From assembly GCA_963920705.1 (NCBI GenBank), contig OY987226.1:10604501-10668500 (forward strand): a stretch of 64,000 nt of DNA, in the 5' to 3' direction. The notes beneath the pieces are model-generated. The model worked only from the letters and a program-made list of their open reading frames with translations. It ran no database searches and was not told where the DNA came from. This DNA is from Odiellus spinosus. Taxonomy: Eukaryota; Arthropoda; Arachnida; Opiliones; Phalangiidae. Every line of letters starts with the position of its first letter. The first letter of the stretch is position 1. A program made the position numbers and the translations under genes. Shown one piece after another: positions 25,197 to 36,699 of this stretch.

Positions 25197-25435
25197 GGAC
25201 ACCTATCTTAATAGATAAAAATGAATAACAAAAACGGCGTACTTAATCGTCCTCTAACGGCAAACCGTGGCAAAAGTAGGAACCAACAAAACCACGAGCG
25301 TTTCTGACTATTCTCTATTCATAGCAGCCGCGCACTAGATTTTGAAAGTTCCTACTTTTGTCACTATTTGCCGTTAGAGGACGCTTTTGAACCGCAGTTT
25401 TTCTTATTCGTCTTTATCTATTAAGATAGGAGTCC
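25197..25435. repeat. Foldback MITE, 239 bp
   Basis: The ends GGACACCTATCTTAATAGAT and ATCTATTAAGATAGGAGTCC are inverted. The arms continue for about 90 bp, including GTCCTCTAACGGCAAA against TTTGCCGTTAGAGGAC and AAAAGTAGGAAC against GTTCCTACTTTT. The loop holds about 60 bases. I saw no second copy in the window. Confidence 0.85.
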
Positions 25436-26185
25436 ATTGTTAATAGGCCTAGATGAAACTTAATTAACAGAAAAGGCTTAATTAAAGTCTGACAGTTTAA
25501 TTTTTTGGCAAAGTGACAATTCTATTGGGCCATCAAAGTTTTTCATAATTCAGGGCGCGTTTTGGGATGTCAATGCATTTACTTTTTTCTCGAAGTGTCC
25601 TTTAATACGTTTACGATAACGTCTGTTATTCAACAAGTAATGGTCATGTGATTACTACTGTCCAAGATATCGAGTAGATGTGATGGGAAAAGTGAGGCGG
25701 TTTGATACACAGTGTTAAATCTCGTAGAAAATATAGTAGAACCTCTTTTGAATAACTTATGTAAATCTAGAATCTTCAGTATGACTTTCTCTTGCCTTAA
25801 ATATGTCAGAACTCGTTTAGCCTCTTTTTTTTTCGTACTAGTGTAACTAAATTTGAGTGGAATTTAATTACTCTTATTCACCATGATCAAATATTAAATA
25901 TTAAAATATTATTCAAGGTGTTAAAACAAGATTTACTTGTTTCTGAGACGGGGCCCAAAACGACTAATACAATCTACTTATAATTTTACGTTAAGTGATT
26001 TAAAATTAACATAATATTAATATAAACACTTTTGTAAGTGATTCTGCCAAAAATTTTTTTATTAAAAATGTATATTCAAAATTTTACAAATTCGCTTTTT
26101 TAAGAAACTTGAAAATTTAAATTACAAAAATAAATGACGTAGAATGGGGAGACAGAGTTCAAGATTAAATTAATTAAAATTAATT
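25436..26185. other. Gene-free stretch
   Basis: AT-rich. It carries one occurrence of GACGTAGAATG at 26,137, a word that recurs across the window. Confidence 0.45.
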
Positions 26186-26290
26186 AAAGTAGACATGCAA
26201 CCTGACTCAATTCGGGCCTTGTCAAATTGATCTCGCGACAAGCGAATTGAAATGCTGTTTTTTCCATACTTTTCATTTTAGTTTGATTTT
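26186..26290 (+). repeat. MITE family C, end fragment
   Basis: AAGTAGACATGCAACCTGAC with TTGTCAAATTGATC matches the terminal repeat of the full element at 59,195-59,548. The sequence loses similarity after about 100 bp. Confidence 0.7.
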
Positions 26291-27440
26291 TTAAAATGAC
26301 GAATTTTATAAAAATGCTTTTTTTTTACTGTTACGATACGTTTATAGCACATGTAAATATATTTTTTATTAACTATCTTTCCGAAGATACTCAAATTTAT
26401 TTTGGTTTTATTGAAACATTGATGAGAGCAACAACACACGGGTTTAAACTCCCCAAGAGGACCGCTTAACGCATCTATTCAAATAAAACATTATACGATA
26501 TATAAAATAAGGTTAAGATGTTAGTATTTCTTCGTGAAAAACAAACTCGAAAGTCTTTTTTAAAAGAGTTTAAATCTACAGATTTAGATATGAATCGCGT
26601 ATTTGAGACGGAGATCTCTTTTATAGTCTCGAGCGGCTAGCTTTGAACATATGAGACCTTTAACAGGCAGTCATTCAAACTCTCAAAAAAGAGTATAGAA
26701 CTAGGAAGGAAAGAGGGTTGGTGAATAAGATGGGATATTTAAGCCACGAGGAAACGAGAAAACAAGAATTCCACACTGTATTTAAATCCTTCCTGAATCG
26801 ACCCCACCGCCGCGGCGGTTGGGGTACTAAAAATAAATATTCACTCCCACTTGCGAAATCCAACTTTAAAAGGAGAGATCGAGTTGAAACACGTCAAACT
26901 TTGACTACGCGCGTAACCTGAGAATCCTATATCAAATCATGCATTCACCAAAACTTTAAAAGGGCCGTGGCCTTGTCTGTCCCAGAGGTCCTGTAGTCTT
27001 GGGTTACATTCAAACACATTTTAAGCTATGTACAACAATCTTTATTAGCATAAGAACAAACTTTTTCTACCAGAACGCGACTATACTCGAGTTTGTCCAG
27101 TGTTGTAGCGACAAATCTCGCTCCTATCTCCCTTCTAAGATAAGGTCATGGGCCACATAAAAAAAAATCAAAAACACAAACAAAATGGCACCCTTAGGAC
27201 TTTGGACCTAGGACATCCCGCGAGCGATAGGTTTGCTAACCCACTGATATACGACACTGGTCTAGTGATCCACAAAGTTGGATAGTTGCAAAAGGTTTCG
27301 TCAAAATGTCCATGCCCAAACATTGTACAACAGTGCAAAACGGCTTTACTGGTACAGATGATGGACCTTAACATCTGGGTCATAGTTAAAATAATAGATC
27401 ATGCATCAAAAGTAACGCTTCACCTGTACACAAGATAGAG
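26291..27440. other. Gene-free stretch
   Basis: A frame at 26,718-26,921 contains the GC-rich word CCGCCGCGGCGG but has no family support. From about 27,170 the sequence becomes less AT-rich and leads into the repeat that follows, with words such as CTGGTACAG. Confidence 0.4.
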
Positions 27441-27702
27441 GTTTACGGGAACTTATCATGGTACAGAAGACAGACGTTTAGCGTTCTCCTAGTGCAGAAG
27501 GCAGTCATTTTTGGGTTGGCATTGTTCAGAAATTGACATATGATTAGATGTAGTCCTGCTACATAATTTTACATGTTTATGGGTTCTCCTGGTACTGAAT
27601 CTGATCAAACCTGCATGTCGTTCACGTTATTCAATGTCGGTCCAGATGAAACATGATTTTCGGTGCACGTTTCCTATTGTGTCTGAGCTTCGTTAAAAGT
27701 GT
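27441..27702 (+). repeat. Longer direct copy of the 28.4-28.8 kb element core
   Basis: The segment from GAGGTTTACGGGAA to GTCTGAGCTTCGTTAAAA repeats at 28,533-28,710. The downstream copy lacks about 80 bp that this one has after the first word. The shared 160 bp from TAGATGTAGTCCTGC onwards is nearly identical. This copy has no flanking inverted arms. Confidence 0.8.
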
Positions 27703-28433
27703 ATGGCTCTAAGTGATTCAAATATACAAATGAGTTTTATAAATAATCCCTTGATTGTATTGCATTATGTGCGTGGATTCACTTCTATATTCTTATTCAA
27801 TATGAATTGGCAATGACTATTTTCTTCCCTGTGATCTTAAACATTTGGTATCAATTCACCATAGCTTTTCCATTTGGTTTTCATCCAAAGAAAGTTTATT
27901 GTACGCGATATAATTCCGTGGGGAATTTTTTGAAATCCGATAAGTCGCGGAACTAAAGGCTTTATAAAAACTTTATACGAAACATGAAAGAACCGTCTCT
28001 AATCGGCGTTTTTGGCGTGTCTTTATGTTTTGCTACGCGGCATGCTTCTATTTTGTATTCGTGGTAATCCAAAGCTGTCAGAACATAAAAGGGTTATAAT
28101 TTTTCGTTAAGGTCTCCAAAGGGCCAAGGCTGTAATTAATAACAGCTACTATTTAATTGATGGCTTGATAAACATATAACGATGGAAAATTACGCCAGCG
28201 CCTTTCATCTTTGCCGATAAGATTTTTGAAACCTTTTATTTGATGTAGTTAGTTATTTGGTGATGTGTTTATAATTATCAATTTATCAGATGATACTCTT
28301 AAAACGTGTTAATTAATCACGAAGAAGGGCATCTTGACTGCAATATAAAAATATGTAACAAAACTAGATTGATTAGTTGTTTACTGTGATAATATTTTAC
28401 CAATGACTTGGGAGTCATCTTGGAGGAGAGACT

Positions 28434-28784
28434 TGATGACCATCTTCAGCTGAATTTTTGGTCGAACGTAGAGCACGATGTTTGTAGTAGATAATCTTAT
28501 TTATTTTATTTTTATCCACAATCAGAGATTATCCCGAGGTTTACGGGAAGTTTAGATGTAGTCCTGCTACATAATTTTACATGTTTATGGGTTCTCCTGG
28601 TACTGAATCTGATCAAACCTGCATGCCATTCTCGTTATTCAGGGTCGGTCCAGGTGAAACATGATTTTCGGTGCACGTTTCCTATTGTGTCTGAGCCTCG
28701 TTAAAAATGTGGATGATAATAGGATTATCTACTACAAACACCATGCTCTACGTTCGACCAAAAATTCAGCTGAAGATGGTCATC
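28434..28784. repeat. Element with 67-bp inverted arms around a shared core
   Basis: The left arm (28,434-28,500) and right arm (28,716-28,783) are nearly perfect inverted copies, for example GATGACCATCTTCAGCTG against CAGCTGAAGATGGTCATC. The core between them is the shortened direct copy of 27,441-27,702. No coding capacity. This looks like a non-autonomous DNA element. Confidence 0.85.
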
Positions 28785-30330
28785 CACGTACATTATGGTA
28801 AATACAATGTGTTTGAAATATTGTGAATTATTTTGTCCATACGCCAAAGAATTATAGATTTTATTAATCCAGGGTTTAACCAAGTCCATTGAATTGGTTT
28901 ATTCAGATTTAAGTAATTTATAATTTAGAACTATATGTTTATAAAGTATAGAAGCATCATTCTCCAATTTAAAAATAATCTCGTATCTTTTTATACACCC
29001 AAATCCGGGCGTTGTTATTTGATTATTTAGTCTATCGCCTCCTCTCCTAGATAAATGTTACGAAGTTTAATTTCTCTTTTAAACAAGTAATTAATCTTTT
29101 TAACCCCTGCTGGCTGAATGGAAGTTTATCAAACGCTACTTAAACAAGTTCTGCGTAACAATATATTTAAAGTATATACAATAAGCATTTTTAGCGACGT
29201 CAAAGCGAATTAGCTTGAAGTATAAAGACGTGGGAAGTGGACTCTGTGTTTCTAAATATCAAAACGGGGGGGGGGGGGTGACGTTCAAAACTGCAAAGTT
29301 TTATTATAAACTTGAACCTCGTCGCTCTGTCTCTGTCAACAAATTGGGTGAAGCCCGTTTTTGCTACTTTTTTATTTATATGCAGTCGCGAAACTATTTT
29401 TATTCGGAGTTGTTATAAGTTGATTTTTATACATTTTTAATATCTTTAGAAATCAGAAAGACATGGAATAATCGCTCGAAAATTAAACTAAAGCCAGACG
29501 AATATTCCTTCTTTATTTATCTATTAATTAATGAATTCCTAATCCAATATTATAACAGTCAGTTGTCAATGAAATTAATTATGGATTAAACCAGGAGATT
29601 TTTGCTTTAATTCGCTGGCAGGTATACCTCAGGAGGCTCATTCAACAAAATTCAATATATTTTAGGCCCTTGGTCAATTTAATCTGGGTCTACTTAAGCG
29701 CAGCTATATTTTGAGCTCGAACGTGTTGCTCGTTACAGACACCTTGTTGGTTTTGTCGCCTTATCACTTGGCGAAAAGGGTTACGATAGAAGTTGTATTC
29801 AAGAGCCAACTTAGTTATCTAAGGGGGGACCCTTAAGACTGCGATGACACACGTCCCAGCTTTGAATAGTCTCCACCAGGAATAAAGAAAAACAAGCTTT
29901 TTGGAAAGGTTCCAACAATTGGAGAGTGAGATTGTCTTGAGAGATTAGTTGGAAATGATTTTTATTTGAAATCAATTAGAGCTGTCGTCAGTCTCGACCG
30001 AGATTATATTTTTCTTCTTCGCTTTCTTTTCTTGATCTTGATTATTTAAATAGAATCCTTTTCATTTAACTATCTGATTGTCAAGTTAAAGGGAGCGTGA
30101 AGTGCGATATCATGTTTTACTCCTAATCTATAACTAGGCAAGCATGCGTGAACTATATCTTCGCCCAAGTTTGCCGACTTATCGTATCTTTCGTTAAAGA
30201 TATAGTGTATAATATATGCAAAACATTTTTTAAGTTTTTTAATATTTGAAATTGAAGCTTAAATCTAGAACGTGAAAGGAGCAAAAGCTTGTATGCGAAC
30301 CACACCTATAATGGATGTCTAACTTTCTAT
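28785..30330. other. Gene-free stretch with a G tract
   Basis: A run of about ten G lies at 29,268-29,278. The frame 29,215-29,418 spans it and has no coding character. I see nothing else. Confidence 0.5.
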
Positions 30331-30334
30331 TGAC

Positions 30335-31010
30335 TGCCCTTTTTCAAAGGCACACTTTCAATTGTTTGTTCATTTTTCGAAGGCACACTTTCAATTATTT
30401 GTCCTTTCTCGAAATCACACTTTCAATTGGTTGTCCTTTCTCGAAATCACACTTTCAATTGGTTGTCCTTTCTCGAAATCACACTTTCAATTGGTTGTCC
30501 TTTCTCCAAAGCACACTTTCAATTGGTTGTCCTTTCTCCAAAGCACACTTTCAATTGGTTGTCCTTTCTCCAAAGCACACTTTCAATTGGTTGTCCTTTC
30601 TCCAAAGCACACTTTCAATTGGTTGTCCTTTCTCCAAAGCACACTTTCAATTGGTTATCCTTTCTCCAAAGCACACTTTCAATTGGTTGTCCTTTCTCCA
30701 AAGCACACTTTCAATTGGTTGTCCTTTCTCCAAAGCACACTTTCAATTGGTTGTCCTTTCTCCAAAGCACACTTTCAATTGGTTGTCCTTTCTCGAAAGC
30801 CACTTCAAATTGTATGTCCTTTCTCGAAGACACATTTTATATTGGCTAGTCTTTCTCATAATCACGTTTTCTATTGGCTAGTCTTTCTCATAAGCACGTT
30901 TTCTATTGGCTATTCTTTCTCAAAGCCACACTTTCCATTGGATGCTTTTTTTCTGGTACACTTTTCATTGACCGTTCTTTCTCACAAGCACATATTTTAT
31001 TGGCTGGCTG
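30335..31010 (+). repeat. 32-bp minisatellite, about 21 units
   Basis: The unit is CACACTTTCAATTGGTTGTC followed by CTTTCTCCAAAG. Unit starts at 30,480, 30,512 and 30,544 fix the period at 32 bp. Units in the middle (about 30,512-30,780) are nearly identical. Units to the left carry CTCGAAAT, and those to the right diverge progressively (TCATAAGCACG, CTATTGGCTAG). Because 32 is not a multiple of three and the unit has no stop in any forward frame, all three forward frames stay open (140-229 codons) and give a 32-residue peptide repeat. These frames are an arithmetic effect and should not be annotated as genes. Confidence 0.95.
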
Positions 31011-31132
31011 GTGTTATCACAGCATCTCAACCATGCATGTTAGTAAAATAACAAAAAACACTTAAATCTTAATACAACATCCCTATAAATCGTTTAATTG
31101 GGGATTATGCTTGCATCTTGCCTCTGTATGTA

Positions 31133-31351
31133 ACGTTACTTGTTAGATTGTATTTCCTCGTGACTACTTCTTGCAAACTTCGTTTGTCACGCGACGCAAA
31201 CAAACCGTTACGCGAGACAGGATTAGATATCATTGTTGACGTTACCCAAAGTGCCAATCTTCCAGTCAAGAAACTACTGAAGCGAAACCTTTTGATGGAA
31301 AATGTGTACCGTATACGCGAGAAACGTGAGGGAATCAACAAACTAAAATAA
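31133..31351 (+). CDS. Possible coding fragment, unassigned
   Basis: An open frame of about 70 codons ends in TAA at 31,349-31,351 and is less AT-rich than its surroundings. From about residue 20 the translation looks protein-like (ending REKREGINKLK), with mixed charged and hydrophobic residues. A possible splice acceptor, TTACTTGTTAG, precedes it at 31,134-31,144, which would make it a terminal exon. I recognise no family. The opposite strand is also open for 78 codons, which weakens the case. It may be a decayed transposon or pseudogene piece. Confidence 0.2.
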   Translation, partial: TLLVRLYFLVTTSCKLRLSRDANKPLRETGLDIIVDVTQSANLPVKKLLKRNLLMENVYRIREKREGINKLK

Positions 31352-31629
31352 CTTTCCCCTTACTTCGATGGCTCTGAATGCGGTCGACATAAATATTTTT
31401 ACTACGCTTTTGTTTAGTTACGGGAGAAAAACATTAATCTTCCGCGTACAGTTTTGATCCCTGATAGAAGGTATATAGGCGCTACCAATGCCCCTTTTGC
31501 ACTTTGCTATTTAAGATGCGGTTTCCATTTTATATAAACTCTTGCGCAAGAGTTGAACAGAATGATTGTATATAGGAAAAGGAAAGTGACGAAGATTAAT
31601 ATATGTCATTGTTGGAAGTTCATAATTAA

Positions 31630-31925
31630 TAACTAATTGGGTGATTTGTTATCGAACATGTCGATAATTTTTATTTGTTATCGAGCATTTTGGTAATTTC
31701 TCAGCATGATTGGTATTTGTACGATAATTTTTTATTTTGCTATTGTCGTACATGTCTATAATTTGTTAATTATCGTGCATGTCGATAATTAGTTTTTCTA
31801 CTATCGAATAGGTCTATAATTAGTTTTTTCTACTATCGAATAGGTCGATTATTTGGTTAATTGATTTCGATGAAATGAACCCCTTTACGGTCATTTTGAA
31901 TTCGATCAAATGAATTTAGATCAAT
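31630..31925. repeat. Degenerate tandem repeat with ATCGAACATGTCGATAATT units
   Basis: About seven units of roughly 35-40 bp vary on TTATCGAACATGTCGATAAT. Two adjacent units near 31,790-31,850 (TTTTTCTACTATCGAATAGG) are almost identical. The array runs into TTCGATCAAATGAA at about 31,902, a word that forms the main unit of the array at 36.7-37.1 kb. Confidence 0.75.
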
Positions 31926-33029
31926 CCAAGGGGTCCGACACTTTTGAATTCGCTGTACACCTGAGTAGAATGAGCTTAGCTTTGACAGTGCATTGAGTTC
32001 GAACTCTGAGTTCAGCTTTAATAGTGCAAAGAGTTCAAAAATTTTGTACACCTGAATTGGCGAGTATCAGCCCCCTCGGATCAATCATAATAACTTAATT
32101 TCATCTCTATCAATGAAAATTAGGTTAATCAAACCAAGCTAAGCCTAACTCGCGATTAGTTTCGTAAGAGGCTTTAAATTTAGAATGAATTATCGTTTAA
32201 ATATTTTTCGTTTCCTTTTCACCTTCCCCTTAATTATCACTGTAAAAGCCATTCAACCGTAACTACACTTTATCAAAGATTCCCTAGAAATCCATCAAAT
32301 AAATCTAAAAGAAATCGCTCTATAATGTTTACGCGTGGGGGCCTCTCGTAAAAGTTACTACATGTATATTTATACGAGACCGTTTTATTTTCACGCCGTA
32401 TTTAATTAGGACCGGCTCTTTTAATTAGGGCTCTTAATTGCTCTCTTAATACGCGGTTGAAAGAGGATACGCTAATTAAAGCGGATTGTTAAATTATACT
32501 CTTTGTGGTTTCTTTTTTTTTTCTAAAATACAAGTCGTTTTGAGTGTCATTTTTAGCATTTCATATTAACGAGCTTTGAGGTCTTGTGGGGGCGTTGGCG
32601 TTAACGGCATGTTCTTTTAATTTGTGAATTTGGGAGAAAATATTTTTAGTATTTTAACATTTCCCGCGACCCGAATGTCCTTGCCGGTATGTTTAATTCT
32701 TCGCGCTCAGTTTGCATTAGGTGCTATATGCTAATCTACCTTTCCCATGCAGCCCTGAGAAAATAATTCGCAGGATTAAGATATAGACGAAGTTAGACTT
32801 TTAGCTCAACACTAGTTTGAAACGTAACGGAAACCAAAGCGGATTGAAACGTAATATTTAACTTCAAAACGAATAAAAATAGTTTAACGTATCTGTAATA
32901 GGAATTAAGTAATTAATTTTTTTACTTAAATACACCCAAAAATTACCTTTGACTTTAAGGTCTATGTGCACCTCTGTTTCAATTTTCATCACGCGTGCAA
33001 AGTTATAGATTAATTTATATTTTAATTTC
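31926..33029. other. Gene-free stretch
   Basis: AT-rich, no gene recognised. The region around 32,320-32,480 has TAATTAGGGCTCTTAATT-type short repeats. Confidence 0.45.
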
Positions 33030-33460
33030 TTAAAGTGATACTGTCACCAGATTTTTTTCAAACTATTATAAACTTTTATTACAAATTTTAGACTTCTGGG
33101 TTTACGAGATTTTTAGAAGATTTGAAATTAAAATGTTAAAAAAATATTTAGATTTTTTTCCTTTTGAGGCGTAGAATGTTTCCTGTGAAAGCGACCTTAT
33201 CACGTGCTAGAACACGCGAAAATCAACTTTAGGCTCTATAATATAGACACGCGACCATAGTGATGACGTAGTATTGCGAGAAAGTTTTGATTTAAAACCT
33301 TACGAAGATCGCGATTATATTTTTTTTTGCCATTATCGTAATTTTTCTATGCCAATATATATTAATTTATTTTTTTAACGATCTTTCGTGAAATTGCTAC
33401 TCAAATTATATTTGGATTACATGAAAAATCGGTGAAAGAATCACTTTAAAGAAAAAAACT
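33030..33460. repeat. Dispersed repeat family D
   Basis: It contains AAAGTGATACTGTCACCAG near 33,034, GGCGTAGAATGTTTC at 33,168 and CATGAAAAATCGGTGAAAG near 33,420. Related stretches occur at 5,790-5,860, 11,370-11,420, 40,275-40,600, 45,000-45,050 and 52,170-52,480. The family is old, and its boundaries cannot be set by eye. Confidence 0.5.
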
Positions 33461-34369
33461 TTGCATGTGCTGAATATTCAATCTGATCCTAGCTATAGGC
33501 GTAAACCAACTTATATATTTATATACTTTTGTTTAGTTCAATTAGTTTGCAAACTAAATCATAAGCTTAAGCGGAGTAGTACATAATGTTAAACATAATA
33601 GGTATAAAAGTAGAACCGGAAAAAGCTCTTCATTATAATAATGTATATGTGTATAGTTATTAGCAAACTTATAAGAAACTTAAATTTGGTAGGAAAGAAG
33701 ACTTTTAAGGTTATTTTGCTTATTTCTCAGGTTGAATTTTTTTTTTTTTTTTTTTTGTTTTTTTCAAGGGTGAGTTCAAAAGATACATCTCTTTTTCAAT
33801 GCTTAACAACAGGCCGACATTTACCTTGAAATTATTGGTATAAACAAAACGCCTTTAATTAAAAAAAAGGAAGAACTATTTCTAGTCTTGTTATGAAAGA
33901 AATTCGAGTGTGTCGGCGCCTATATGATCGTTAAGGCTAAGAGAAAACCCTTAGGCCTATATAATTAGCATATTATCCTTTCAATATTTCAACCTTGGTG
34001 AGGTCTGATTTAGTGCTTATAATCATAGATATTATTTTCTAATTTTTGCTGTACAAAAAATGCTTAATTCGGTGGAACCATCACGCCATTATATTAATTA
34101 AACTCATTATCACCTCCTTAATAGTAAGGATACCTTTACTCCATATTTTAATTACATATCTCTTGTATTAAATTTTTTTTTCTAACAACATATTTTTGTC
34201 GAACCATTAGTTCAATAATTACAAATTTCCTGTAATTTAAAAAAAATCGCGTTAAAATAATGTAGGCAACTATTCATTCCGCGTTCTTAAAGGATGACAA
34301 CTTAAGATTTTTAGCGCGGGAAAAAGCATTCAAAAATATATGTTCTTTTAGTTAATTTAAAATCCGTTT
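33461..34369. other. Gene-free stretch
   Basis: A T tract of about 18 lies at 33,738-33,755 and AT-rich sequence surrounds it. The 33,641-33,829 frame crosses the tract and is not a gene. Confidence 0.5.
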
Positions 34370-34500
34370 TCTACCCGCAACCTGACTCTATTCGGGCCCC
34401 GTCAAATTGATCAAGCGCCATTTAATCATAAACTGGAAAATTAGAACAGAATTCGACCAAATATAACAAATGAAATTAACTAAATTCAACAAAAGTGGAC
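34370..34500 (+). repeat. MITE family C, partial copy
   Basis: CGCAACCTGACTCTATTCGG with GTCAAATTGATC matches the family terminal repeat. The following GGAAAATTAGAACAGAATTC matches the interior of the 59.2-kb copy. The right half is not recognised. Confidence 0.65.
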
Positions 34501-35484
34501 CAAAAATGGAAAATGCCTTCGTTCACTTTGGCTCAATTCAGATTTTTTTCATTTGGTACATATGGTCTAATTCTGCTGGAATTTACGAATTTGGACCTTA
34601 AGATTTTTCCTCAACGTGTAAGTCGATTTCTTTCGTTATTACTGGATTCCGGCGGGATCTACAAATTAAGCAATGATTAAGACACTCCCCTTTTCAAAAA
34701 ATTGTAATTTCTTTCTCTCTCTCACGAAAAAAAGGCAAGTTTCTAATCCTCTTTGCCAGAAAACGGTAGAATATTATTGAGTGAATTTGATTTTAGGCGA
34801 TTTATAGACATTATATACTACAACCAGTTCAATACGTTTGGTTGAATTTTATTTTTTTTGCATGTCATCCTTTAAAAAATCGACTCATGGCGGCCATTTT
34901 TGGAGTTAGATTCAGAGAGCAATTGTAATGTCCTGACAAATCAAAATAAGGTTTTTTTTTTAAACCGCGTGAGAAACTTTTTAAGTGAATTCTAAGTGAA
35001 TTTAATGATAAACTCTTTCCATAAATTTAAACCTATATACTGGTAAAACCGTCAAAGTTACTTGAACGATGACAAATCGGTCGAGTGCAAGAACCTTTTC
35101 GCTGCTCCGTATCTTATCAAAACTTTAGACAGAAAATGTCCAATGAAAAATATAACAAAAATGAAAGTACGGAACGATAAGATAGATTATCCAAATATAA
35201 ATCAGAATTTAAACACACTTTAAAAATCTAAAACACTACAGACATAGACTACCATCACCTATATTAGACCTGCAGGGATTGAGTACCGAACACGCGACAA
35301 GTCTATATAGGCGAGCAGGCCATTAATTTAACTTCATTTTCAAGTGAAGATGAAAGGAGAAATAAATATTTTCAAATAGAACTAAATGATCGACCTTGAT
35401 CTTTCACGCAATTTAAATTTATGCTAATCGTTTTGTTCCTTCATACACTCCTTCATCCATATGTTTTGAAGTATATTATTCGAA
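34501..35484. other. Gene-free stretch
   Basis: AT-rich. The 34,495-34,680 frame has no support. Confidence 0.5.
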
Positions 35485-35905
35485 TATGATCTTTCAACTA
35501 ACCATTTACGAGTATAAAAGTGGAATAATAACTTTCAACCAATCAGTGATCATAATTTTTGAAACATTTTACTATTACAGTATTCTAATAATAATTTTCA
35601 ACCAATCTTAGGACCTTTTTTAACCCTTACGAGTATAATATTCGAAATAGAACTTTCAACCAATCAGCAATGATTTTTTAACATTTTACGAATATAAGAA
35701 CTTTCAACCAATCATTGGGCATTTTTTTAGGACTTTTCAAGTATAATATCCGAATAAGAACTTTCAACCAATCAGTTATCATGATTTTTGAACATTTTAC
35801 GAGTATAATATTCGAATAAGAACTTTCAACCAATTGGAAGATCGATAATGGAAATAAAAATTCCATACTTCGAATAAGAACTTTTAACCAATCAGCTAGC
35901 CTAAT
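35485..35905 (+). repeat. About 60-bp tandem repeat with CCAAT boxes
   Basis: Seven to eight units of 45-80 bp carry AAGAACTTTCAACCAATCAG, then TTTTTGAACATTTTACGAG and TATAATATTCGAAT. The CTTTCAACCAAT core is the best conserved part; spacers vary. CCAATCAG matches the CCAAT-box consensus, but no transcript is evident next to it. Confidence 0.8.
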
Positions 35906-36699
35906 TCAATCGCGAGACGGCGCGCAAATTTTTTTTGTTAGGCCTAATTATTATTTTAATGATTGAAATTCGAATGAACCTTTATTAAAGGCGTTGTAAT
36001 GTGGTATATATTTTGAATGAATACGCGTAAGAAATCCTGAAGGTTTTAGAAAAATTTTAGATTATTTATTTCACAATCTCTTTGAATTTTAATCCAAAAC
36101 ATTTTTCTGCAGGGTCATATTTAGAATTAAACAGGCGGCATACTTGGAATAAATATAGGGTTTGTGCCAAACCGAGTCTTAAGACCAGGGGCAGAAATGT
36201 AATCAATTTCCTTTAGGTGTTGCTGTTCTTTCCTAATGTACCGCACCACACAGTGATAACAGTACTGTGTTGTATAGCCCAAAGACAAAAGGAGTTGGCG
36301 TCTAGTTACTTATGTATACTACTACACACATATATGAGGAACTCTTTCGGAAAGAAAGGGTTCAACGAATTATTACGATATGATATGGGCTGTCTAGTTG
36401 TTCTTTTAAAAGATATATATTTTAGATCGGAACAAATGTGTATTGGGTGAGAAACAGCTGCGATATTTCATAGCTAGCTATTATTCAAGTTGTCAAATAC
36501 GTGAAATTTTAAAGTTGATGCGTAGGGACGCCGCGCGGCCGCCAAAATAATATGGCCAACTAATAATTCATGTTTTAAGGGAACATTATTTTAAATTTAG
36601 ACGTTCAATCTAACCGGGTAGATTTACTAGTCTAAATTATATGAATTAAATGTTTGACAGTTTCATTTTCTTTAAATTAAAATTTTTTTTGGTCGTTAA
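35906..36699. other. Gene-free stretch
   Basis: The 36,217-36,450 frame has no recognised family and no splice support. Otherwise AT-rich. Confidence 0.45.

Noticed and set aside
30315-31051. Repetitive proteins of 140-229 residues in the 32-bp array
   Set aside because: All three forward frames are open because the stop-free 32-bp unit shifts frame each repeat. There is no start context, composition or splice evidence for one frame over the others.
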